This document shows positions 43,701 through 50,871 of a DNA stretch of 64,000 nucleotides, piece after piece. This DNA is from Streptomyces sp. NBC_00510. Lineage in GTDB: Bacteria; Actinomycetota; Actinomycetes; Streptomycetales; Streptomycetaceae. A program made the translations under genes and the position numbers. The DNA is taken from contig CP107851.1 of the NCBI GenBank assembly GCA_036013505.1, positions 6,408,501 through 6,472,500 on the forward strand. Reading direction: 5' to 3'. Positions within the stretch are counted from its first letter, which is position 1; the number at the start of each line of letters is the position of its first letter. The notes below the pieces were generated by a model. That model saw only the letters and a program-made list of their open reading frames with translations, searched no databases and was not told where the DNA came from.

Positions 43701-45041
43701 TCAGGACCCTCCGTTGTCGGTGAGCAGGTGGAGCGGGGGAACGGGCAGCGGCTCGTCGCCCTCCCAGGTGCGGGCGAGCGCGCCCACGGTGCCGAGGTCG
43801 CCGAGGAGGATGCCGCCGACGAGGCGGTCACCGCGCAGGACGACCTTCCGGTACGCGCCGCGTGTGGCGTCGGCGAGGCGGAGCACGTCGTCGCCCGGGG
43901 CGGGCGTGGTCTCGCCGAAGGAGGCGATGTCCAGGGCCGCCGGGCCGTTGAGGGTGAGCCGGGTCAGCGAACGGGTGCCGCCGTACCGGGGCGCGGGGTC
44001 GGCCGTCAGGACGTCCGCCAGCGCGTCCGCCTGCTCGGTGGCCGGGCCCGCGAGGCCGTAGACGACGCCGCCGTGCTGGGCGCAGTCGCCGATCGCGTGG
44101 ACCGACGGGTCCGAGGTGCGCAGCGCGTCGTCCACGACCACCCCCTTGGCGACCGCCAGCCCCGCCGCCTGGGCGAGCCCGACGCGCGGCCGGACGCCGC
44201 AGGCCAGCACGACCAGGTCGGTGCCGAGGCGGTAGCCGTCGGCGAGTTCGACCGCGGTGACCACGGACCGCGCCGCCCGGCCGTCGCCGGCGGCCCCGCG
44301 GGGCAGGGTCAGCGGGCGCGCCGCGGCGAACCCGCCTCCCGTACGCGCCGCCACGGACGGCCGCAGTCGCCGGGAGGGCCGCGCGACCCCGACCCCGTCT
44401 TCGTCCTGGGTCAGCAGACCACGCACCCGGCACTGGGTGTGCACCTCGACGCCCAGCCCCTCCAGGTGTGCACGCAGCAACTGCGAGGCGGCCTCGTCGA
44501 GATGACGTTCCATCAGATGCTCGCCCTGCGTGGCGACCACCACCTGCGCCCCGCGCGCCGCCAGCGCCCGCGCCGCCGACACCCCGAGCAGCCCGCCGCC
44601 GACGACCACCGCACGCGCCCCGGGACGCACCGCCGCCGAGAGCGCCAGGCAGTCGTCCATCGTCCGGAAGGCGTGCACCCCCTCCGGGAACGTGCCGCCG
44701 TCCTCCGCGAACAGCCCGCGCAGCGGCGGCAGCACCGGATTGGAGCCGGTCGCCAGCACCAGCCGGTCGTACCGGACCACGCCACCGTCGTCGCAGACCA
44801 CGGCCCGCTCGTCGCGGTCGATCCGCACCACCCGGACACCCCGGCGCACCACCGTGCCGGGCACCCCCGGCAGCGCGACCACCTCCGGCGCGTACCGGCC
44901 CGCCAGCACCTCCGCGAGCAGCACCCGGTTGTACGGGGCGTGCCGCTCCTCGCCGATCACCGTGACGTCCGCGCCGGAGGGCGCCAGACGCTGCGCGAGG
45001 CGCGCCCCCGCCATTCCGCCGCCGACCACCACCATCCTCAT
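43701..45041 (-). CDS. FAD-dependent reductase of the nitrate assimilation cluster (NasC/NirB-N-like)
   Basis: A 446-residue flavoprotein resembling the N-terminal reductase half of NirB. It has RMVVVGGGMAGARLAQRL, LATGSNPVLPP, a second dinucleotide motif VVVGGGLLGVSAARAL and HAIGDCAQHGG, but no BFD [2Fe-2S] domain. An unusual Arg/Gly/Ala-rich insertion of about 45 residues lies near residues 215-260. Its position before nirB suggests that it passes electrons from NAD(P)H to NasA. A GlnR-like box lies 23 bp before the ATG. Confidence 0.82.
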   Translation of the reverse strand: MRMVVVGGGMAGARLAQRLAPSGADVTVIGEERHAPYNRVLLAEVLAGRYAPEVVALPGVPGTVVRRGVRVVRIDRDERAVVCDDGGVVRYDRLVLATGSNPVLPPLRGLFAEDGGTFPEGVHAFRTMDDCLALSAAVRPGARAVVVGGGLLGVSAARALAARGAQVVVATQGEHLMERHLDEAASQLLRAHLEGLGVEVHTQCRVRGLLTQDEDGVGVARPSRRLRPSVAARTGGGFAAARPLTLPRGAAGDGRAARSVVTAVELADGYRLGTDLVVLACGVRPRVGLAQAAGLAVAKGVVVDDALRTSDPSVHAIGDCAQHGGVVYGLAGPATEQADALADVLTADPAPRYGGTRSLTRLTLNGPAALDIASFGETTPAPGDDVLRLADATRGAYRKVVLRGDRLVGGILLGDLGTVGALARTWEGDEPLPVPPLHLLTDNGGS

Positions 45042-45063
45042 GGCACGAGCCTGCGGCGCCGCT

Positions 45064-45101
45064 GTTACCCGGCCGCATCCCCGTCGTTTCCCCCGGGGAA
45101 C
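45064..45101 (-). promoter_or_regulatory. GlnR-like box before the FAD reductase-nirB-nirD operon
   Basis: On the minus strand the four half-sites are GTTCC-n6-GAAAC-n6-GATGC-n6-GTAAC. Spacing fits the remembered actinobacterial GlnR consensus gTnAC-n6-GaAAC repeated twice; one half-site is perfect and two have a single mismatch. It ends 22 bp before the start codon. Confidence 0.65.
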
Positions 45102-45152
45102 AGTGCCCTCAGCGCCCGCCCGGCCCGACTGTGAGCCCGAAGCGGCCTCCGG

Positions 45153-45557
45153 CTACGGCCCGTCGACCCTGATCATGGCGATCCCGGGCCGGACCTTGGC
45201 CACCGACGCGAAGTCCTGATCGGCGTGGATCAGGGTCAGGCCGTGGGCCTCCGCGGTCAGCGCGATGAGGATGTCCATGGGCGACGGTCCCCTGTGGTGC
45301 CCGATGGCGATCAGATCACGCTGCACGGCGTGGATCCGGCGCCAGGGATCGTCGAGCGTCGGGCACCAGCCGAAGGTCCGGCGCAGTACGGCGAGAAACG
45401 GCTCGTACTCGCGATCGGAGCGCACACCGGTCATCAACTCGGCTTCGACCGGCGGACACATGGCGACCAGCCCCCGGGCCACATGCGTGGGCCACGGCTC
45501 GGGGATCTGCCACCGCAACAGGCGCCACACCGCCGAGGTGTCAGCGAGGTAGCTCAT
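45153..45557 (-). CDS. vapC: PIN-domain toxin VapC
   Basis: A 134-residue PIN ribonuclease. Acidic active-site residues are in place: Asp in SYLADTSAVWRLL (about 6), Glu in CPPVEAELMTG (about 40), Asp in SPMDILIALTAEAHGLTLIHADQDF (about 94 and 112). It would cleave RNA when freed from VapB. Its ATG overlaps the vapB stop (ATGA). It is the second gene of a TA pair lying between nasA and the FAD reductase gene. Confidence 0.9.
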   Translation of the reverse strand: MSYLADTSAVWRLLRWQIPEPWPTHVARGLVAMCPPVEAELMTGVRSDREYEPFLAVLRRTFGWCPTLDDPWRRIHAVQRDLIAIGHHRGPSPMDILIALTAEAHGLTLIHADQDFASVAKVRPGIAMIRVDGP

Positions 45558-45772
45558 CGGCCGCCGCGCTCCTGCTCCGCCAGGTAGTCGAAGTCCAGGA
45601 CGTCCTCGGCGTGCTCCTGGAGCCATGCGAGCCCGCGGGCACGGTCGTCGGCGCTCGTCCCGGCCGCTATCGACAGGGCCAGGTTGATCGTCTCGCGCTT
45701 CGTCTTGGTGCCGAGCTGCCGCTGGGCGAGGGCGAGCATCGCGTCGTCCAGATCGATGACCGTGCGTGCCAT
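45554..45772 (-). CDS. vapB: VapB antitoxin
   Basis: A 72-residue antitoxin of the VapB type. MARTVIDLDDAMLALAQRQLGTKTKRETINLAL is the ribbon-helix-helix-like DNA-binding part, and the acidic C-terminus (EDVLDFDYLAEQE) is the probable toxin-binding tail. Stop and vapC start overlap. A compound repeat just upstream is the likely autoregulatory operator. Confidence 0.88.
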   Translation of the reverse strand: MARTVIDLDDAMLALAQRQLGTKTKRETINLALSIAAGTSADDRARGLAWLQEHAEDVLDFDYLAEQERGGR

Positions 45773-45783
45773 GACGACCTCCC

Positions 45784-45829
45784 GGTTGATATCAGGCAGG
45801 ATGCCAGTATATCAACCGCGATATCAGGC
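45784..45829 (-). promoter_or_regulatory. vapBC operator region
   Basis: GGTTGATAT (45784-45792) and ATATCAACC (45809-45817) form a 9-bp inverted repeat with a 16-nt spacer. GATATCAGGC is also directly repeated at 45788-45797 and 45820-45829. It begins 11 bp before the vapB start and runs into the last codons of nasA. Confidence 0.6.
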
Positions 45830-47941
45830 GTCGATGGACCGCGGCTGCGCCCGCTCGACGCGGACCGCGCACACCTTGAACTCCGGCATGCGGGAGGTCG
45901 GGTCGAGCGCCGGGTTGGTGAGGGTGTTCGCCCTGCCCTCGCCCGCCCAGTGGAAGGGCATGAAGACCGTGTCCGGACGGATGGCGCGGTCCACCCGGGC
46001 CGGCGCCACCGCGCGGCCGCGGCGGGACGTGACGGCGACCGGGTCGCCCTCGGCGACACCGATGCGCTCGGCGAGGCGCGGATGGAGCTGCACGAACGGA
46101 CCGGGCGCGGCGGCGTTCAGCTCCGCCACCCGCCGGGTCTGGGCGCCCGACTGGTACTGCGCCAGCACCCGTCCGGTCGTCAGGTACAGCGGGAAGTCCC
46201 CGTCCGGCTCCTCGGCCGCCGGCCGGTGCAGCACCGGCACGAACCTGGCCCGGCCGTCCGGCGTCGCGAACCGGTCGAGGAACAGCCGGGGTGTGCCCGG
46301 GTGCGCCCCGGCGTCCCCGGCCGGGACGTCCGGGCACGGCCAGAACACCCCGTCCTCCGCCTCGATGCGGCGGTAGGTGATCCCCGAGTAGTCCGCGGGC
46401 CCGCCCGCCGACGCGCGGCGCAACTCCTCGAAGACCTCCTCCGGGTCGGCAGGGAAGCCCTTCTCCCGGCCCAGGCGCGCGGCCAGCCCGTTCAGCACGT
46501 ACAGGTCGCTGCGCACGCCCTCCGGCGGGTCCAGGGCCTTGTGCCGCAGCAGCACCCTGCCCTCCAGGTTCGTCGTGGTCCCCGTCTCCTCGGCCCACTG
46601 CGTCACCGGCAGCACCACGTCGGCCATCGCCGCCGTCTCCGACAGCACCACGTCGCATACGGCGAGGAAGTCCAGCGCCGCGATGCGCTCCGTGACGTGC
46701 GCCGCCCGCGGCGCGGAGACCACCGGGTTGGAGCCCATCAGCAGCAGGCCCTTCACGTCCCGGCCCAGCGCGTCCAGCAGCTCGTACGCGCTGCGTCCCG
46801 GCCCCGGCAGGTCGTCCGGGTCGACCCCCCACACCCGGGCCACATGGGCGCGCGCCGCCGGGTCGTCGAGCTTGCGGTAGCCGGGCAGCTGATCGGCCTT
46901 CTGGCCGTGCTCCCGGCCGCCCTGGCCGTTGCCCTGCCCCGTGAGACAGCCGTACCCCGACAGCGGGCGCCCCGCGCGGCCCGTCGCCAGGCACAGGTTG
47001 ATCCACGCGCTCACCGTGTCCGTGCCCTTCGACTGCTGCTCCGGGCCGCGCGCGGTCAGCACCATCGCCTCCGGCACGCCGCAGAACAGCTCCACCGCCT
47101 CCCGGAGCCTGGGCACCGGCACCCCGGTGATCCGCTCGACCAGCTCCGGCCAGAGCGCCATCGCCGAGGCCCGCGCCTCCGGCCAGCCGGTCGTCCGCTC
47201 CGCGACGAAGTCCTCGTCCACGCGGCCCTCCGCGACCACCAGGTGCAGCAGGCCGAGCGCCAGGGCGAGGTCGGTGCCGGGGCGCGGCTGCAGGTGCAGG
47301 TCGGCGTGCTCGGCGGTGCGCGTACGGCGCGGGTCCACGACGATCAGGCGGCCGCCGTTCTCCTTCAGCTCCGTGAAGTAGCGCAGTGCGGGCGGCATCG
47401 TCTCGGCGAGGTTCGAGCCGACCAGGATCACGCAGCCCGTCCGCGGGACGTCCGCCAGCGGGAACGGCAGGCCCCGGTCCAGGCCGAAGGCCCTGGTGTG
47501 GGCGGCCGCGGCGGAGGACATGCAGAAGCGGCCGTTGTAGTCGATCTGGGACGTCCGCAGCACGACCCGGGCGAACTTGCCGAGGGCGTACGCCTTCTCG
47601 TTGGTCAGGCCCCCGCCGCCGAAGACGCCGACCGCGTCGGGGCCGTGCGCGGCCCGCACCCGCAGCAGGCCTTCCGCGACCCGGTCCAGGGCGTCCTCCC
47701 AGGGGGCCGGCTCCAGCCGCCCCGAGGCGCGGTCCCTGACCAGGGGCCCGGTCAGCCGTGCCTCCGGGGCCAGCACGGCGGGCGCGGTGCGGCCCTTGCC
47801 GCACAGGGCGCCCTTGTTCACGGGGAAGTCGCGCTCCACGACGTCCGGGATGCCGCTGCCCCCGGCGGTGCGGCGGAGGCCCATTCCGCACTGCAGGGCG
47901 CAGTAGGGGCAGTGGGTGTCGACGGTTCCGCTGGCGCTCAT
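45824..47941 (-). CDS. nasA: Assimilatory nitrate reductase, molybdopterin catalytic subunit
   Basis: A 705-residue Mo-bisMGD oxidoreductase. The N-terminal [4Fe-4S] motif is HCPYCALQCGM (Cys 11, 14, 18) with a fourth Cys in KGALCGKG. Downstream are the Mo-cofactor segments YNGRFCMSSAAAAHTRAFGLDRG, GSNLAETMPP, CLTGQGNGQGGREHGQKADQLPGYR and the C-terminal cofactor-binding domain (LTTGRVLAQYQSG...MPFHWAGEGRANTLTNPALDP). It has no signal peptide, so it is cytoplasmic. It reduces nitrate to nitrite for NirBD. ATG 47941 starts the conserved sequence; a GlnR-like box lies 24 bp upstream. Confidence 0.93.
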   Translation of the reverse strand: MSASGTVDTHCPYCALQCGMGLRRTAGGSGIPDVVERDFPVNKGALCGKGRTAPAVLAPEARLTGPLVRDRASGRLEPAPWEDALDRVAEGLLRVRAAHGPDAVGVFGGGGLTNEKAYALGKFARVVLRTSQIDYNGRFCMSSAAAAHTRAFGLDRGLPFPLADVPRTGCVILVGSNLAETMPPALRYFTELKENGGRLIVVDPRRTRTAEHADLHLQPRPGTDLALALGLLHLVVAEGRVDEDFVAERTTGWPEARASAMALWPELVERITGVPVPRLREAVELFCGVPEAMVLTARGPEQQSKGTDTVSAWINLCLATGRAGRPLSGYGCLTGQGNGQGGREHGQKADQLPGYRKLDDPAARAHVARVWGVDPDDLPGPGRSAYELLDALGRDVKGLLLMGSNPVVSAPRAAHVTERIAALDFLAVCDVVLSETAAMADVVLPVTQWAEETGTTTNLEGRVLLRHKALDPPEGVRSDLYVLNGLAARLGREKGFPADPEEVFEELRRASAGGPADYSGITYRRIEAEDGVFWPCPDVPAGDAGAHPGTPRLFLDRFATPDGRARFVPVLHRPAAEEPDGDFPLYLTTGRVLAQYQSGAQTRRVAELNAAAPGPFVQLHPRLAERIGVAEGDPVAVTSRRGRAVAPARVDRAIRPDTVFMPFHWAGEGRANTLTNPALDPTSRMPEFKVCAVRVERAQPRSIDA

Positions 47942-47964
47942 GCCGCCCACGATGCGGCGCCGGT

Positions 47965-48002
47965 GTTTCGCCCCACGGGCGGGGGCGTTACGCCCGGCGT
48001 AC
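47965..48002 (-). promoter_or_regulatory. GlnR-like box before nasA
   Basis: On the minus strand: GTACG-n6-GTAAC-n6-GCCCG-n6-GAAAC. The last half-site is perfect, GTAAC has one mismatch, and the other two are weak. The spacing and its distance from the start codon (23 bp) match the box in front of the FAD reductase-nirBD operon. Confidence 0.5.
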
Positions 48003-48171
48003 GGTGCGCTCCCTGCGGGGCTGTGCGGGGTGTGAGGGTGCGGCCCGTTGTCGTGTGCGGGTGCGTTGCGCCTGCGGCGGGCGGTTTCCCCGCCCGCCCG
48101 CCCGTTTGCCCGGCGCGGTTGGTGCGGGCTTCGCGCGGTTGGTGGTGGGCCGGGGTCGGGGCCTGCGGGGC

Positions 48172-48268
48172 TGGGCATTCTGGACCGCATATTTATGTGC
48201 ATGGCGGGCGGTCCAGGTCGGACCCCGGATGCCGCACAACAAATACACGTCAGCGTCCAGAACGCCCA
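48172..48268. repeat. 97-bp element with imperfect terminal inverted repeats (MITE-like)
   Basis: Left end TGGGCATTCTGGAC and the complement of the right end, TGGGCGTTCTGGAC, match at 13 of 14 positions. Similarity continues inwards for about 35 nt with small gaps (TATTTATGTGC against TATTTGTTGTGC). The AT-rich core ATATTTATGTGCAT is unlike its surroundings. No target-site duplication is obvious. Confidence 0.45.
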
Positions 48269-48270
48269 CC

Positions 48271-48293
48271 CTCCCCCAGCCTTCGGCCGGGGG
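48271..48293 (+). repeat. Hairpin repeat copy 1
   Basis: A 23-bp GC-rich hairpin with core CCCCCAGCCTTCGGCCGGGG. It occurs here in the opposite orientation to copies 2 and 3. Confidence 0.75.
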
Positions 48294-48448
48294 TGTCCCC
48301 AACTCCCCCGCCCCCTCCGTATCGTGCGGCGGCCAACGGCCGGTGGGGGTTCAGAGAGCGGTCCGGGGTTGCCGCAAGTGCCTCACTCACCCTCCACCGG
48401 CCGTCATGCGCCCATACGACGGGAGGGGGTGTGGCGGGGTGCGCCCAT

Positions 48449-48478
48449 GGGGGTCCCCACGGCCGAAGGCTGGGGGAG
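48449..48478 (-). repeat. Hairpin repeat copy 2
   Basis: Contains GGCCGAAGGCTGGGGGAG preceded by GGGGGTCCCCAC. It is nearly identical to the copy at 48531 (28 of 30 positions). Confidence 0.75.
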
Positions 48479-48530
48479 ACGAGCGGCGAACCCGGCGCCG
48501 AACAATGTTGGGGCAAACCGCGAGCGCTGT

Positions 48531-48560
48531 GGGGGTCCCCCCGGCCGAAGGCTGGGGGAG
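48531..48560 (-). repeat. Hairpin repeat copy 3
   Basis: Contains GGCCGAAGGCTGGGGGAG preceded by GGGGGTCCCCCC. Same orientation as copy 2, period 82 bp. Confidence 0.75.
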
Positions 48561-48642
48561 GGCGGGCGGCGGGGAAACCCCCAACCGCAACCACAACGCA
48601 CCCGCACGCGGCGACACGGGGTACCCCGGTCCGGGTGGGGGG

Positions 48643-49377
48643 TCACCCCAGGGCGCGCTGGACGCCGGCCTCGCGGGGGCCGAGGAAGCGGGGGTCCGGG
48701 GTGAACGCGGCGTCGAACGCGGCCTTCACGGCTCCCGCGACCTCGCGGGTCCCCCCGTAGTACCAGGTCGCGTCGTGCCGCTCGTCGACCCCGATCCCGT
48801 ACGCCTCGATCCCGGCCGCCCCGCACAGCGCCAGCGCCCGCCGTATGTGGAAGCCCTGGCTCACCAGCAGCGCCCTGTCGACGCCGAAGACGCGCCGGGC
48901 CCGGGCGCAGGAGTCCCACGTGTCGAAGCCGGCGTAGTCGAGGACGACCTTGTCACGGGGCACGCCGTGTGCGGCCAGGTAGTCCCGCATCGCGGTCGGC
49001 TCGTCGTAGTCGGTGCGGCTGTTGTCGCCCGTGACGAGGACCGCCCGCACCTTGCGCGCCGTCCACAGTTCGGCGGCCGCGTCGAGGCGGTGGGCCAGGT
49101 AGGGGGAGGGCTCGCCGTTCCACAGGCCCGCGCCGAAGACGACGGCGACGGGCTCCGCGGGGGCGTCCGCCACCGTACGGACCCGGTCGTCCGCGGTGAC
49201 CTGGAGCCACGTCGCGGGCAGCAGCGCCAGTACGCCCAGGGCCACGGCGGCCCACAGCAGGTGCCGCCGCCCCCGTCTGGACCGCGGTAGCCGTGGCAGC
49301 CGCGCGAGCCGACGCAGACGCGGCAGCACGGCCCCCACGCGTACCCCTGGCGTCTTCCGGTTCAGGCTTCGTTCCAC
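48643..49377 (-). CDS. SanA/YdcF-family (DUF218) membrane protein
   Basis: A 244-residue protein. An Arg-rich N-terminus (about 1-38) is followed by one membrane helix (about 40-57) and an outside DUF218 domain. The family pattern is clear: VAVVFGAGLWNGEPSPYLAHRLDAAAELW, VLVTGDNSRTDYDEPTAMRDYLAAHGVP, LDYAGFDTWDSCARARRVFG, LLVSQGFHIRRALALCGAAGIEA. SanA is linked to envelope barrier function in enterics; its reaction is unknown. GTG start 49377, divergent from the GGCT-like gene (44 bp between). Confidence 0.85.
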   Translation of the reverse strand: MERSLNRKTPGVRVGAVLPRLRRLARLPRLPRSRRGRRHLLWAAVALGVLALLPATWLQVTADDRVRTVADAPAEPVAVVFGAGLWNGEPSPYLAHRLDAAAELWTARKVRAVLVTGDNSRTDYDEPTAMRDYLAAHGVPRDKVVLDYAGFDTWDSCARARRVFGVDRALLVSQGFHIRRALALCGAAGIEAYGIGVDERHDATWYYGGTREVAGAVKAAFDAAFTPDPRFLGPREAGVQRALG

Positions 49378-49421
49378 GTCCGAGTCGACGTCCCGTACGT
49401 CCCTGCGGTTCCATGAGGGTG

Positions 49422-49844
49422 ATGCGTGACGACCATTCCCGCCTCCCGTTCTTCGTGTACGGGACCTTGCGGCCCGGCGAGATCAACCACTCCTGGCTGC
49501 TGCGCGGCCGGACGACGTCCGAGACGCCCGCCGTGCTGCACGGCGCGCTGCTCTTCGACGGTCCGGGCTACCCGTACGCCGTGGCCGACGACCGCGGCCG
49601 CATCCACGGCGACGTCATCCATCCGGTCGAAGACCTGTACCAGGAGGTGCTCGCGGACCTGGACCGCCTTGAGGAGTACAGCCCGGGCGCCGCCGGAAAC
49701 CTGTACGAGCGGGTGGTCCGCGACGTGCGCACCTACGCCGGGCGGACGGTGCCCGCATGGGTGTACCTGGCGGCCGCGGACCACGAACGGGAGCTGCGCG
49801 AGAAGGGGCGCCCCATCGAGGGCGGGGACTGGAAGCGCCGCTGA
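49422..49844 (+). CDS. Gamma-glutamylcyclotransferase-like (AIG2) protein
   Basis: A 140-residue GGCT-fold protein. The substrate-binding loop is VYGTLRPGEINH (about residues 12-23) and the catalytic Glu lies in LDRLEEYSPG (about 84). Downstream YERVVRDVRTYAGRTVPAWVYLA is typical. Members release 5-oxoproline from gamma-glutamyl compounds, but many bacterial copies are uncharacterised. ATG 49422 follows GAGGG closely; ATG 49413 is an alternative three codons earlier. Confidence 0.85.
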   Translation: MRDDHSRLPFFVYGTLRPGEINHSWLLRGRTTSETPAVLHGALLFDGPGYPYAVADDRGRIHGDVIHPVEDLYQEVLADLDRLEEYSPGAAGNLYERVVRDVRTYAGRTVPAWVYLAAADHERELREKGRPIEGGDWKRR

Positions 49845-49850
49845 CGCACG

Positions 49851-49885
49851 CTCCGCGGGCGCCCCTCACACCCGCCCGCACGGAG
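49851..49885 (+). terminator. Possible hairpin after the GGCT-like gene
   Basis: CTCCGCGGGCG pairs with the complementary segment ending in CGGAG at 49885, with small bulges. It lies 6 bp past the stop codon. Confidence 0.4.
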
Positions 49886-49956
49886 TGTGAAGCGGCGGAA
49901 ACCAGTCGTCATCTCGGTGCAACGGGGTGGCAACCCCCGCTCGCCACACTCGGTGC

Positions 49957-50835
49957 ATGACGGCCGAGGAACCCGCGCCGCACGGCGTGCCAGGACCGGA
50001 CCACTTCGACAGCACGGCGCAGCTCATGTCCCGGATCACCACGCAGCTCAGCAGCCAGCTCTCCCGGGTGACGCTGCGCTCCGCGGCCCCCCGCCGCCCG
50101 GTCCTGGTCGCCGTCGCGCACGGCAGCCGCGACCCGGAGGCGCTGCGCACCGCGCACGCCCTGCTGGAGCGGATCAGGGACCTGCGCCCGGGGCTTTCGG
50201 TGCGGCTCGGCCACATCGAGATCGACGAGCCGTCGCTGGACGACACCCTTGCGGCCCTGCGCGGCGAGGCCGTCCTGGTGCCGCTGATGCTGACCCGCGG
50301 CCACCACGTCAAGCGGGACGTCCCCGGGGCGCTGGCCCGTGCGCGGCACCTGAGGGGGCGGGTCGCGGCGCCGCTCGGCCCGCACCCGCTGCTCGCCGAG
50401 GCGCTGTACGACCGCCTGGCCGAGGCGGGCTGGCGCACCGGCCCCCCGCGGGCCGCCCGGCGTGCCGGGATCGTGCTGGCCGCCGCAGGGTCCCGGGACC
50501 CGCAGTCGGCCCGGGACACCGAGGCGACGGCCGCGCTGCTGCAGGCCCGGCTGGGCGGTGGGGTGCCGGTGGTGCCCGCGTACGCGTCGGGCGGGCCGGA
50601 CGTCGCCGCGGCGGTGCGGCAGCTGTCGGCCGACGGCCGGGACCGGGTCGCGGTGGCCTCCTGCTTCGCCGCGCCGGGCCGCTTCGCGACGGCGGCGGCC
50701 GCCGCGGCGCCGTGGATCGCCGCCGCCCCGCTCGGCGCGCATCCGGCGATGGCGGCGCTGGTGCTGCACCGCTACGACCGGGCGCTGGCCGGCACGGCGG
50801 GTCCCGCCGCCGCGGCGCAGCTGGCCACGGCGTAG
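49957..50835 (+). CDS. CbiX/SirB-type chelatase family protein
   Basis: A 292-residue protein with the duplicated CbiX layout. The first half has VLVAVAHGSRDPEALRTA (about residues 57-74; His is a metal-insertion ligand) and LVPLMLTRGHHVKRDVP. The second half has LAAAGSRDPQSARDTEA, in which the His is lost. Family members insert Co2+ or Fe2+ into sirohydrochlorin. Near nirB, which needs siroheme, a ferrochelatase role is plausible but inferred. CACACT (49945-49950) is 6 nt before the ATG: probably leaderless. Confidence 0.82.
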   Translation: MTAEEPAPHGVPGPDHFDSTAQLMSRITTQLSSQLSRVTLRSAAPRRPVLVAVAHGSRDPEALRTAHALLERIRDLRPGLSVRLGHIEIDEPSLDDTLAALRGEAVLVPLMLTRGHHVKRDVPGALARARHLRGRVAAPLGPHPLLAEALYDRLAEAGWRTGPPRAARRAGIVLAAAGSRDPQSARDTEATAALLQARLGGGVPVVPAYASGGPDVAAAVRQLSADGRDRVAVASCFAAPGRFATAAAAAAPWIAAAPLGAHPAMAALVLHRYDRALAGTAGPAAAAQLATA

Positions 50836-50871
50836 CCGCCGGTACCGGGTCGCGCCCGCTACCGTCGCGGT

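Larger units (their letters stand above)
48003..48642. other. Gene-free repeat-rich patch
   Basis: This 640-bp stretch has no credible gene. It carries three copies of a hairpin repeat and a 97-bp element with inverted ends (listed separately). It also has an inverted pair of about 50 bp built on TGCGGGTGCGTTG (48053-48100) and its complement (48561-48610), a motif I recall as common between Streptomyces genes. Confidence 0.7.

Noticed and set aside
48003..48642. Regularly spaced repeats as a CRISPR array
   Set aside because: Only three copies in mixed orientation with unequal spacing and no cas genes.
45611..48760. 1049-codon plus-strand frame opposite nasA
   Set aside because: It spans vapB, nasA and the repeat patch on the other strand and has no domain; nasA carries a clear molybdopterin fold.
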